A stretch of DNA of 64,000 bases from Pyrus communis. Taxonomy: Eukaryota; Streptophyta; Magnoliopsida; Rosales; Rosaceae. Position numbers and translations under genes: made by a program. A model generated the notes under the pieces. That model had not been told where the DNA came from. It did not search any database and worked only from the letters and a program-made list of their open reading frames with translations. Below are positions 23,621 through 34,779 of the stretch, in pieces; positions within the stretch are counted from its first letter, which is position 1; every line of letters starts with the position of its first letter. The stretch spans positions 25,773,565 to 25,837,564 of the forward strand of contig NC_084812.1 in NCBI RefSeq assembly GCF_963583255.1. The letters run 5' to 3'.

Positions 23621-23752
23621 TCTTAACAAAGTAATACAATAGACATTACCAATAATATCATTGTGTAACTTGTGTTTAGCTGACATTGCCTTTATTGACC
23701 GTTCTGATCTCTCACCTCACCTCACCGTGAAAACAACTCTGGCAAAACTAAA

Positions 23753-23758
23753 TATAAA
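23753..23758 (+). promoter_or_regulatory. TATA box of array copy 5
   Basis: TATAAA about 100 bases before the ATG at 23855, which leaves a leader of about 70 bases filled with a GA repeat. Confidence 0.55.
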
Positions 23759-23781
23759 GCTTTTTTTCTGAGCTTTCACAG

Positions 23782-23784
<3 letters not shown>

Positions 23785-23830
<46 letters not shown>

Positions 23831-23840
23831 GGGAGAGAGA
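23785..23840 (+). repeat. (GA)n microsatellite in the 5' leader of copy 5
   Basis: Nearly pure GA repeats with two GGGA interruptions directly before the start codon. GA-rich leaders can bind BPC-type (GAGA-binding) factors; whether this one does is unknown. Confidence 0.85.
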
Positions 23841-24619
23841 TCAAGAGAGAGGGGATGAGGAAGGTGGTGTGTGTAACAGGAGGCTCCGGTTACATAGCAG
23901 CATGGCTGGTGAAGCTCTTACTGGAACGAGGTTATATTGTCAAAGCCACTGTTCGTGAACCAAGTCAGTATACTGTATATATATCTCCCTCCCTTCCATT
24001 TTCTTAGTTTCTTTCTTAATAAAATTACTCATATTAATATATACATATGTATATATATAGACAGCAGCTGTTTCAATATGTTTCACCCTTTAAATTCTGG
24101 GTTTTTTTTTTTTTAATTGACAAATTTATGGCCTAAAGCGATTGCAACAGATCTAGAGTGCACCTGTGACAATGTTTTCTAACGAAAAATTGCTAGTCTT
24201 CATGAAGTTTAAAAGCAGTTTTTATCTTCTAAAAAAGCGCTTTTCAGTTATTTCTCTTTAAAAGACTTATCAATGCTTTTCTAAGGAAAATTCAGATTTT
24301 TTATAACAAAATTTGGATGTACTTTTCAGCGTGGTAAAATAAATGTTTTTTTTACAAACTTACAAGTTACAACAATGAACTTGTATTATCATTTTACTCT
24401 TGACTTGAAGTTGATCTGTATTTTCAAGTTTCAACTGAAATCATCCCCATTTTTTGAGTTTCGGACATAACGTACGTATATAAGAAATTTCAAATTCCGA
24501 AGAAAGCTAGACATGGATTGAATTTGGGAAGTGTCCAAGAATTATGGCAGTACCAATATACAATATATAATATAATGTCTTTTAGGCCGACCCAGTCATC
24601 CATCCGGCCGAGAGATTTT

Positions 24620-24770
24620 TTTAGTGTGTCCAGAACACCAGTAGTATATCACATGTCATTATATAAGTGGTAAGGTACTTGTGTTAAAAAAAATTAACAA
24701 TTTAGAAAATAAAATTTTCCTCCACTTATATAATAACATGTGTTATACCATCTATGTTTCGAGCATAATG
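24620..24770. repeat. MITE-like inverted repeat in intron 1 of copy 5
   Basis: Arms CACATGTCATTATATAAGTGG (24650s) and its complement CCACTTATATAATAACATGTG (24721-24746) face each other across about 50 bases. The whole would fold into a hairpin. The outer borders are uncertain. Confidence 0.5.
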
Positions 24771-25142
24771 AAAATTTTCTCCCCCCATAGTGCCATGAAA
24801 TGCAAGTTGGGTTTGTTTATTCTAGAAAATGCTTTCTACAATAGTTTGACTAAGAATTAGTTATTTTTGTTATAAAAAAAATTATATTAAAAAAAACATA
24901 AGATTTAGATAATTTGAGTTTGGTATCTATAATACTAATGTGAGTTCAGTAATTGTGAGAGCTATATTTTAGAACCTACTAGTTTATAAGTATCTCATTC
25001 ATGAGTTTAATATATTAAACTTATGCGTTCAATATAAGTATCACATTCACATTTTCTGACTCATTGTATAAATGTAATTCTTATATGAACTCAATGTATT
25101 AGTTTCAAACTTTTTTTTTTCGGCCTAGTGTGGAAGACCTAA

Positions 25143-25821
25143 GGCCATCTCTAACCAAAGGGGCTATGTTTAGCGCCGCACCCCCCCCCCCCCCCCAAAT
25201 ATTCAGATTATAGCCCTGCAAAAAATTATTTTTTTATGAACAGTGTCAAACCATATTTATATACCATCTCCAAACGAAGGAGACTATTTTTTAGCCCTCT
25301 CAATAATTTATTATTTTAAGTTTATTCTTTCATTTTATTAGTTAATTGAATTAAATTACTATATGAAAATAAGGTTTCTAGACATATTTTGAGTGCCACT
25401 TGAAGATGTAGCAATTTGAAAATTAGTGAAAAAATTAAAGGAAAGATTATTGGAAGAGTAAGAGGGGGGGTATGAAAAAAGTGTTTGAGGTGAATAGAAT
25501 GTGAAGAATTGAAATAAAATGAGGTAAAATAGTATGGAAGGGTGAAAAGAATGTGAGAAATGGTGTAGAAATGTCTTAGGTATTTATAGGGAAAAAAAAT
25601 TATAATTCATAATTTTTTTTTTCAAATTTCGTTAAAAAAAAAAATGTCAGCTGGGTCCAACTAAACGAGCTTGCTGGCTGGCTAAGAATGGCTAGTCCGC
25701 TAGCCATATGGCTGGATTTTGGCTTAGTGGGTCCCCTAGACCTCCATTGAAGACGAGTTTTGTGCCAAACAGGGTTATTCTTTGGCCTATGACCCTATGG
25801 TCCGCCCAATTAGAGATAGCC
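25143..25821. mobile_element. PIF/Harbinger-like MITE in intron 1 of copy 5
   Basis: The ends GGCCATCTCTAACC and (inverted) GGCTATCTCTAATTG are flanked by TAA on both sides (25140-25142, 25822-25824), the 3-base target typical of PIF/Harbinger. The 679 bases hold a C-run, AT-rich sequence and no transposase. Confidence 0.65.
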
Positions 25822-26332
25822 TAAGGTTTCATATAACGGGATTTAGTAATTCATTATTTTATTCAACCTTTATCATAATCATTTAAGAGTTTTTTTAAAT
25901 GAAAATGATGTGCTCACCTATTTATTCGATTACACTTGACTCGTCGATTTCCAATTTTACTAAATCTTCTGCATGGACGATCTTTCAAAAAACTTTGAGA
26001 AATAAAGTATTTCGAAGTCGTAAAACCACATTGTAGAGTATACCCTAGAAAGTAGAAGGTAATTTTGTAAGTTGCAAAATGACTTTTGCACACCTTTTTC
26101 TTTTATTGTACACTTATTTAGTTTTAATTTTTAGATTAAATATATCAAAAGAGAATTAAGGAGAGAAATAAATATGAATATGCAAAATGTAAAAAAAAAA
26201 AATGTGTGAAAATCATTTTCCTCATGTAAAAACAAAGAGTTAGGAAGATGTAAAAATTATGCTATGGGTAGGGGCACAAAACACTTTCTTTTCTTTTTTT
26301 TCTCTAAATCACAAATTATTAGATGGATATAT

Positions 26333-26385
26333 TTTTTTTTTTTTGAATAAGCGATATTATCTACACTAAGGAATAGTATTTTTAA
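26333..26385 (-). repeat. Truncated SINE tail
   Basis: A T-run followed by GAATAAGCGATATTATCTACACTAAG is, on the - strand, the 3' end of the same SINE type seen at 34042-34210 (CTTAGTGTAGATAATATCG then poly(A)). Only the tail remains. Confidence 0.45.
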
Positions 26386-26888
26386 GAATATAATATTTTT
26401 TTAAGTGTTGAATGGCAATTGGTTATTTGAAGGACATATTTTGAATGTTTTTTGTGTGCATGTAGATGATTCAAAGAAAACAGAACACCTGCTCTCACTT
26501 GATGGAGCAAAAGAAAGGCTTCAATTGTTCAAAGCAAATTTATTAGAAGAAGGATCCTTCGACGCTGCAGTCGATGGATGTGAAGGTGTTTTTCATACAG
26601 CATCGCCTGTACAATTTTCAGCCGCTGATCCGCAGGTACTTCATCCTTTTACGTTCATATACGAAAATGCTATTCTTATTATCTCTTTGTATTATCTTTC
26701 TATTAGAGATGAGACCCACATGTGTTGTTGGACTTTGCCTCTATTAGAGAGATGATACAATGATGGTACAAATAGATGGTAAGTGTTAGCATGTGATCAG
26801 ATTGGAAACCCTAGCAAATTAGGAGGACTAAAAGTGTGTTTTGGCCATGAAATTCTTTATTAAGTTTCTAGGTTACGCAATGATGCGG

Positions 26889-26889
<1 letters not shown>

Positions 26890-26925
<36 letters not shown>
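26890..26925 (+). repeat. (CT)n microsatellite
   Basis: About 18 CT units in intron 2 of array copy 5, close before exon 3. It may act as an extended pyrimidine tract. Confidence 0.85.
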
Positions 26926-26927
<2 letters not shown>

Positions 26928-28076
26928 AGTATGCTTATTTGAAACGATTCTATCGTTCTGTGTCTCAGGCAGAACTAATTGGCCCTGCAAGGGAACACTC
27001 AATGTTCTAAAATCGTGCGTAAAATTTCCTACTGTCAAGAGAGTGGTTTTAACATCTTCTATGGCTGCAGTCATAGTGAATGGAAGACCTTTGAACCCTG
27101 ATGTGGTAGTTGACGAAACATGGTATTCGGATCAAGCTGTTTGTGCGCAGTTGAAGGTACGCTTGTGTGTTCCCATACGTACGTATTATTTTCCTCCAAG
27201 TTTTTACCTTTCATTCTTTAATTTTTTGCAGGAATGGTATTTTCTTTCAAAAACTATAGCTGAGGAGGCTGCTTGGAAAATTTCCAAAGAAAATGGGATT
27301 GACTTGGTTACAATAAACCCATCGTATGTGATTGGTCCGCTCCTACAGCCAACTCTTAATCTCACTGTGAAGATGATTCTGAATCTCAAAAATGGTGCAC
27401 TTCCGCAACCGGATTTTTTCTCTCTTTCTTGGTTAGGGCAGATCATGACTGTTTGTAGAAGCTCACAGGCCGTTTCCTAGCAAATTAGATGATTCTTGTA
27501 ATGCAAGTTTTAAATGTTTCTAGCAATTAAGTTTTAATTGTTTCGTTTCAATGCAGATGTCCACGATGTAATCAGTTCAAATTATATATCTAGTGATGTT
27601 AGAGATGTTGCCTATGCTCATGTTCAAGCATTTGAAGTCCCTTCGGCTAGTGGCAGATATTGTTTCGTTGGTCATGTTACACCCGTGTCCAAGGTTTTGA
27701 ATATTTTGCATAAACTCCATCCCACTTTTTTCCCACCTGAAAAGTAAGTTTTCATTTGCAAAATCCCACAAATTTGTATTTTGTTTCTTCAAGTTTATGC
27801 GGTTTGATCTTCAAATTATTGCTTTCGATCAAATTCCCAGTTTTTATATTCGTTAAGTACGTCATTGATCAAAGGTCGCTGAATGAGGTAAATTTCTAAG
27901 GAAAATATCTGTTTCTTTCATAGTTCGGCAGATGTGAGGATGACAAACCTTGTGAACCAGGCTTTCAAATATCAAAGGAAAAAGCAAAAAGTTTGGGAGT
28001 TGATTTTCTTCCATTGGAAGTAAGTCTTAGGGACACTATTGAAAGCCTCAAAGAGAAGGGCTTCCTCCAGCTTTGA

Positions 28077-28536
28077 ATTCAAGTGTTTGTTTCTGCACTC
28101 TCTCACAAGAAACGTTGGACATTACATTGTTCATGTTTGGATTTTCTAAATTTATCCTCGATGGCGCATGAATGTTCAGATGTTGTTTCAACTCTTGATG
28201 GCTCGATTTAAAAAAGGTTGTTTAATTATGTGAAGTTTTTTTTTCTTTATACAAGCGCGATATTGGGGGAATGAATAATCGAACTCTGGACCTAACAAAA
28301 GTGAAAAATATGATAAGAGTAGCATTTTTGTTTAATTTATGAATGCCAATCCAGTTGAGTACAAATAAGAATACAAACTAGAGAGTTTCAAACCGACATG
28401 AATAAGAAAACAGAAAAAAGAGTTTATTGAAAGAATGTGTAAAAGTGTTTCCTAGTATACACTATACATCCTTAAGATCTCTATAAACCTCAAAATTCTC
28501 CCCTTTTGATATTAGGAAAAAAATATCTGCCCGCAA
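28077..28536. other. Intergenic between array copy 5 and the CRR2-type gene
   Basis: Convergent 3' flanks of a + strand and a - strand gene. AT-rich; no further feature could be supported. Confidence 0.6.
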
Positions 28537-31500
28537 CTACCAATAATCTCCACATGAACAAACCCCGTCACGGAAATGGTGAAACCGATTCACATCTCGA
28601 ACCAGAATCTCTCTATTGGCGAATTTGGAAATGAACTTCGTAACAGAGTGACAATCTTCACATAACCTTAAGTTCTTGGAAATCCTAATAGTTTCCCCTC
28701 TTTTGGTATTTATGAGTCCAAATGCAACTGCTAACTTTTCACTATGGCCTAACACTATTCGTTCCTTCTCTTCCTCATCGAGATCATAGAGGACAACTTT
28801 GGTTTGCGGCTTATATCCTTGATCCTTCATCTCTGCTGACAATTCAGCCAACAATGCATGGAGCTGCTCCATCTGTGGGTTAAACTCATCAACGGATATG
28901 AATGAGTATATCTTCCTTTTAACTTCAATCCAACTCCGACCTGGGACCTTTTGGAGTTCTCGAGCTTCTAAATGCTTCTTCACTCTTTTTACATCATCCC
29001 ACAACTTGGCTTCTGCATAAATATCAGCTAGAAGTACATAGTTCCCAGCATTCCTAGGCTCAAGCTCAAATAGCCTTCTGCTTGCTCTCTCTGCCAGCTC
29101 AACGTTACAATGTATTCTACATGATCCAAGAAGAGCACCCCAAACTTTAGCCCCTGGCTCAATCCGCATATTATCTATTACTTTAGCTGCTTCATCTAAC
29201 CGATTGGCACGACCAAGAAGATCCACCATACAAGCATAGTGCTCAACACTGGGATATAATCCATGTTCTTTAACCATAGAATTAAATAATATCTTCCCCT
29301 CTTCAACAAGACCTGCGTGACTACAAGCCCCCAAGACACTAACGAATGAAATGCGACTTGGTGAAACTCCATGATTGATCATGTCTTCAAAAATTTGAAT
29401 TGCCTTTTTTCCGTATCCATGAATGCCATAACTAGAAATCAAGGAATTCCACGAAACAACATCCTTCTTATTCATCAAACTGAAAACTCGTTCCCCCAAG
29501 TCAAGCTTACCGCATCTCGCATACATTGTGATAAGAGCACTCATAACTGGAAGGATTGAATCAAGACCTCTTCTGAGGATATATCCATGAATGAACCTCC
29601 CCTGCTCCAAAGCAGTAAGCGCTGCACAAGCTTGAAGCACACTAACCATTGTGACAGGATTGGGAAACAAATCTTGGGCCTCAAGTATCATTTCCCGAAA
29701 CAGTTCCAAGGCTTCATAAGGCCTCCCATTCTTTGCATAGCATGCAATCATAGCACTCCATGAAACCACATTTCTAATCTGCATCTGATTAAATACACTA
29801 CTAGCATAAAAAACACACCCAAACCTCGCATACATATCCAACAAAGTGGTCATAACATGAACATGTGCCCCATATCCGTTCTTCAAAATATGTCCATGAA
29901 TCTCCTTCCCCTTCTGTAGGAGTGAACTCAAACACTCAGAAACAACACAAGCTTTGAGCACATATGTATATGTAAACCGATCTGACGAAATCCCAACTGT
30001 ATTCATTTGTCGATACAAATCTAGCACCTCAGTTCCATGACCCGCCAATGTAAGAGCTCTGAAGAGTGCATTCCACATATAAATAGTTCTTTTACGAGTT
30101 TTATCAAACACTTCACGTGCATTATCAATAGAGTCCAATGCTGAGTACATCTCTATGAGTTTGGTGGCCAGGAAAGGGTCTTGGTCCCACCCACCATCAA
30201 CAATGTGACGATGCACGTCAAGCCCATCAGAGAGAGACTTATGGTGAGTGCAAGAGAGTAGTAAGAGCTCATAGGTCTGTTGGGAGGGGTTAGGCTCGTG
30301 CGGAAGGAACTGCAGGGCTTGTTTGAGGTTGCCTTGTTTACATAGAGATTGTATTAACTTATTTTTGTCCACATCCAGCTTCTGAAGCTTCTCAACAATT
30401 GCAGCCTCACTACCCTGGCAACCAATATATTATCAAGTATTGAATTGAGAAAACATGAGAGAGAGCTTAAAAAAACACATTGAAAGGGAAAAAAATTCAC
30501 AGCTTACGCATGATACCAGAAATATCTTACGAAACAGAGCAAAATAATTGATTGGGAGGAAAAAGAAGCACATACCTGACCAAGAAGGAACAAAGAAAAA
30601 GCTTCCTCAAGTTTCAGATCAGAACCTTTTGATGCAATCAGACACTCACATACAGCTTTAGCTTTGTCAATCTGCACAACAGTATTACCAGTGATGATGT
30701 TGACAAAACAGAACATGCAAATACTCTCTTTTATTCCTTTTAGGGAAATTTATTAGTTGGATAAAGTAGACTGAACAGAGAAATGCCTTATAGAACACGT
30801 GAGCATTACCTGAGATAACAACGATATTTTCTCAAGAGATTTTTTACTCCTTAGAAGACACTGAGCACGAGCAAGAGCTTCAAATCCTTGGGACACCTTG
30901 GTCTTCTCAAAACCAATTTTTGCAGTTGCACACTTCAATAAAACACTTAAGGTAAGCAAAGGACACTCCAACAAAACGGATGGTACAAGATCCTAACCTA
31001 TTTTCTGACCTTCCTTACCTCAGCTAGTGCCATAGAAAGAAGAAGATCGTGAGTATACGGCTTAGCATCTGGATGCTGAACAGCTGCCTGACCAATGTCT
31101 TGCACAAGCTTTACTTCCCCAACCTGGATTACAGAAATCCAATAGTATCCATCTTTCAAAACCTTTTTGATTTAGGGAGGGGAGGGGGGAGAATATCACA
31201 CTTAATATTCATAACAAATGATGGGCCATACACAAAAACCAGGGTGCCAAATCACTACAAAGTATAATAATAAAAATCAGAAAAAAAAAAAAAAAAAATG
31301 AGAGTTTTAACAATATATTAAAAAGAAAATAAAAAGAGCTGAAAGCTGAAAAGTGAAAGCTAAGCCTACACTAAACCAAGTATATTGTATAAAAACAAGC
31401 CAAACCTCTTGAAGGAGGCAAAGTGCAGCTGGCAGCCATGCCCAAGGGATATGAAGGGAGGATTTAGGTGGGATATTTTCCTTTTTACTACCAGCATATT

Positions 31501-32826
31501 CTGGTTCAAAAATAAGCTTCTCTCTCACGTTCATTAGAAGGTCCTGTAAAGGAACCGAAAAGACAACTAAGAAGAAGGCTTTTATTACATGCTATAAGGA
31601 ATAAAAATGAATTCTTAAGACCGGACAAGCAACACATTAACATTGTCAAGTCCCTACTCCCTACCTTGCGAGATTTAATAGCATCCATGGTGTAACCTTC
31701 ATCAATTTTAGCACTCTTCAAATCAATTACTGCTTCAACAACCACATCTTTTTCAGCTTGTTCAGGAACACCAATAAGCTGCAAGTTGATTTGGGATTAA
31801 GCTAAATGCAGAGTGATAAGAAATTTCAGAAAATATGGATATGCTAGCACAAGGAATGCATTTCTCAATCATCTTCACACAAGTAAACAAAACAAAAATT
31901 TCATATAATATACGAACTCTGACAACTACTATTAGAATCACAGCATTTTTAACTGTTCAAGCTCTCTCTCTTCTGCATAGAAAACTATAGATAAGGAACC
32001 AATATGGGAAATGGGAGGAAAAGAATGAACAAAATTAGAAGTGCGGCCAGACAAAACATCCATTTACAAAACGGGTAGAGAAGTGAAATAACAGGAACAT
32101 ACTGAATCTCAAAACTCCAAATAATTTCATCATTGGCAGCATAATAATAGACATCCAATCTGTAAATCCAATGACACGATTGAAAAAAAAATATAAAAAA
32201 AAGAACATCAAAGCTCATTATTTTAGCTAACACCGTTCATTTGCCTATTAGACTGTACAATCACAAACATAACATCTGGTAACATGTATCCCTTTTTGCA
32301 TGTATTAACTTTCTGGCAGATGAACAAATATATGACAGTGGCCTATACGGACAGGTTGAAATTCAAAACACAGTTCATACTAGAGCATATACAAAAGTAC
32401 AAGCACGCTTTTCGCCACACATGTTACATGTAAAACTTAGGATTGAACAACAGAAAGTCCACAAATTACAGCTAAATCAGTACCCAATTCACCAAATTAT
32501 CACTAAACAGAGAAAGATTAAAGATTATAAATTTATCAGTGGAATGAAGCAGTGACCTGATAACAGGTAACGGGGATTTCGACAGTGGTGCGAGCTGTAG
32601 CATTGTGGACGACGATGAGGGCGTCAGTTGCATTCAGTGCCCAAGGGCCGGTGAGATTACCACCATCCTTCTTCCTCGTGGAAACACTAGAAATGGAGAC
32701 TCCATAGCAAGCAATTGCTCTGGAAAACCCCCAAACGCAGAGCTTGTAATTGTCCTTGGGATTAACGGCGCGGCAAAGACCACAACGGGATGGAACGCCA
32801 AGCAGGGCGTGAGCCAGTGCAGCCAT
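28537..32826 (-). CDS. CRR2: Chimeric gene: PARC6/CDP1 N-terminal exons joined in frame to CRR2-type PPR-DYW protein
   Basis: Seven - strand exons: 32826-32557, 31778-31665, 31543-31406, 31123-31019, 30932-30810, 30671-30576, 30414-28537. Each is a whole number of codons with GT-AG ends, giving 907 residues. Residues 1-90 start MAALAHALLG, a transit-like leader, and reach VEIPVTCYQ. Residues 91-282 match PARC6/CDP1 of plastid division (LIGVPEQAEKD, PWAWLPAALCLLQE, VSQGFEALARAQ, ICECLIAS-like). In exon 7, GSEAAIVEKLQKLD is still PARC6-like; from about residue 297 the sequence is CRR2: PPR repeats, then E and DYW regions with HSE (839-841), CEDCH (867-871) and the C-terminal DYW. CRR2 acts in processing chloroplast rps7-ndhB RNA for the NDH complex. 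The CRR2 part has no Met before about residue 380, so the PARC6 leader appears needed. About 110 PARC6 residues between exons 5 and 6, and its C-terminal half, are absent. Alternative: separate transcripts of a PARC6 relic and a 5'-truncated CRR2. Confidence 0.8.
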
Positions 32827-34779
32827 GACCCTTTTCCCTTTCCCCTTTACTGGTGAAGAAGAAGAAGCATTTGAATTGGAATTGGGGATTTCAGGGACTA
32901 CATTCAAATGGCTAGGGTTTTAGGGTAACGAAGAAGATACCGTTGGCAGTTTCTAAAACCCTTCGAATTCGGATTAGGTTTAAACCCCTTGGCTTTTGAT
33001 TTTTATTTTTTTATCAAACCTTGTCTTTTGTTTTGTTTGGGAGTTGGGACCTTTCTGTTTCTTTGATAGGATTGAAACCTTCCTCTCCCAATTTTTTTTT
33101 TTTTTTTTTTTTTTGGTTGGGTAAAGTCAAACTAAATTGCTTGTTGATAACATTTGATTACTTTGAGCAATGGTAATTAAACTCCAAAAATTTTACGTTA
33201 ACATACGAGTTACTAATAATTCAACTACTTACGAGCATTTGCAGTTGCACTCAAAATCTCTTATTAAAAAAAAATACAAAAATCACCCCATTGTCTTATT
33301 TTTCCACCCACCTTTTAATCAAAATATTAATCACATAATTATCCTTTTAGCAAAAGACTTTTAAATCCACATTTATAAATTTGTTATAACTTTAATTAAA
33401 TAAACTAAAAGAGAATAAAGAAAAACTAAAACTAACAAAAGTAAAAATAAATCCATCATCCTCCCAAATCATCCACAATGGACCGATGACTATCAAATCC
33501 CCAATCATCCATTACCCTCCCCAGCAACAAACACCACCCCACTCTCCCTTTCAATTCTGGTACTACGACCTCCATCCTCTCCTCCTTTTCCTCATAAATG
33601 AACAATGACGACAACCCTGATTTTAAAATCAAAGAATACCCAATTCCAGTTGGAATAAATTGATTTGGAGCAATCTGCCTCTATATTGGAAAACTTCCCT
33701 TGTGCTTCTCTCTTCCTTTCCCTTTGGCAGGTGTCAAAGGTTTTGGTTTTTGGTGGGTGGAGAAATAATTTTTTAATTTTTTTAATTTTTATGGTGAGTG
33801 AAATTATAATATAAGTGTAGAAATAGAACAATGGGATGGGTTTAGGTCTATCATCACTCAAAAAATAATCGTGTTGACGTACTCTCTCGTGTAAGTGAGT
33901 TCCACATACAACAGTCCATTTGTTCGAACTACAAAATAACAATTCGGTCTTTGGTAGTGGCATAATCCATTTGGGCTTAAAACCGTTATGCGCCTTTATC
34001 TGAAACGGAGTTGAATAATACCGAGCCCGATTGTGTTTTACATTTTTTTTTTTAACAAATCATATTATCTACATTAAGAAAAGACGATATGCTTAGTCTT
34101 ACAATTGTGCTAGCAATAATGTGGTTCAAATTCCCTTTGGCGAAAATCCAACCTAAGACCTTTCATTTACAAGTAAAAAAGAATACTACTGGACTATACT
34201 ACTAAATGGCGATTGTGTTTTACATTTTAAAGTTGAGTAAAACTCTAGCCCACTGCCCAAACCAAAGGAGAAAAACCAACTTCATATTTTGGCAGGAATG
34301 GTAAAACCAACTTCATGGTTCATCAACTTGCTCCACGGCCCCAAATAAGTACGTTTTTAACCCATCAAATCCATGCTTTTTAACTAAAGGCAGCAACAAA
34401 TCCAGAATGACAATCATGAATTGTATTGTTCAGAGCTACGAAATGTTATATTCATATATTGGCACCATACATTTCCCACAATAACAAACAAAATATCAGT
34501 TCAAGGTTCGTTTCCATCCAACACAACGTAAAGTTACACCCAGATTCAACTGACAGCTCATAAAATGCCTTCCCCCCAATGGATCGAAAACTTTAATGCT
34601 GATTTAGAAGCTTTTCCTTTCAACCTCTCTTGTGACGGATTATTAGATTCCCAATCCTTGTTCGTATACTGTACTTGTACAGTATACTTTATGTATACCG
34701 TACCAAATACTTCAGTGCTCATTTACCACCATCATGTATTTCAATTATCTAGCTGCCCGCACTTCGGCCTACCGTTGGT
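32827..34779. other. Intergenic between the chimeric gene and NLE
   Basis: This holds the promoter side of the chimeric gene (pyrimidine-rich stretches, a T-run at 33091-33113) and the 3' flank of NLE. AT-rich, with a SINE copy at 34042-34210. No gene could be supported. Confidence 0.6.
34042..34210 (-). mobile_element. tRNA-derived SINE
   Basis: Read on the - strand: TAGTATAGTCCAGTAGTA (A-box-like), then GGTCTTAGGTTGGATTTTCGC (B-box-like, near GGTTCGANNCC), then GAATTTGAACCACATTATTG, GTGTAGATAATATG-type end and a poly(A). This order of Pol III boxes, body and A-tail is that of a plant SINE. Target repeats were not resolved. Confidence 0.6.

Larger units (their letters stand above)
23855..28076 (+). 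pseudogene. Cinnamoyl-CoA reductase/phenylacetaldehyde reductase-like SDR, array copy 5 (six exons, frameshift in exon 3)
   Basis: All six exons are present: 23855-23963, 26466-26635, 26969-27156, 27232-27394, 27557-27743 and 27932-28076. Exon 1 has [11 protein letters not shown] (NADPH loop), exon 2 ends with [15 protein letters not shown], exon 4 has [13 protein letters not shown] (YxxxK), and exon 6 ends KEKGFLQL. Exon 3 is 188 bases, not 192: four bases are missing after GGCCCTGCA compared with copy 3, which brings a TAA a few codons later. If instead the AG at CTGCAAG is used as acceptor, the frame continues and only about nine residues are lost, so a working protein is not excluded. Intron 1 is unusually long (2.5 kb) and holds two MITE-like elements and a SINE tail. 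Function otherwise as for copy 3. Confidence 0.75.

Noticed and set aside
30372..30374. Start of the CRR2 protein at the VDKNK codon
   Set aside because: The codon is GTG, not ATG, and the frame stays open upstream to a splice acceptor at 30414. No Met occurs before about residue 380 of the joined frame, so a separate start there is not supported.
32854..32907. Longer N-terminus of the chimeric gene beginning LNVVPEIPN
   Set aside because: The first codon is TTG. The first ATG in frame is at 32826 and gives a good transit-peptide-like start (MAALAHALLG).
33592..33963. - strand open frame of 123 codons between the chimeric gene and NLE
   Set aside because: Low-complexity and Lys/Phe-rich, no splice or promoter context and no recognisable domain.
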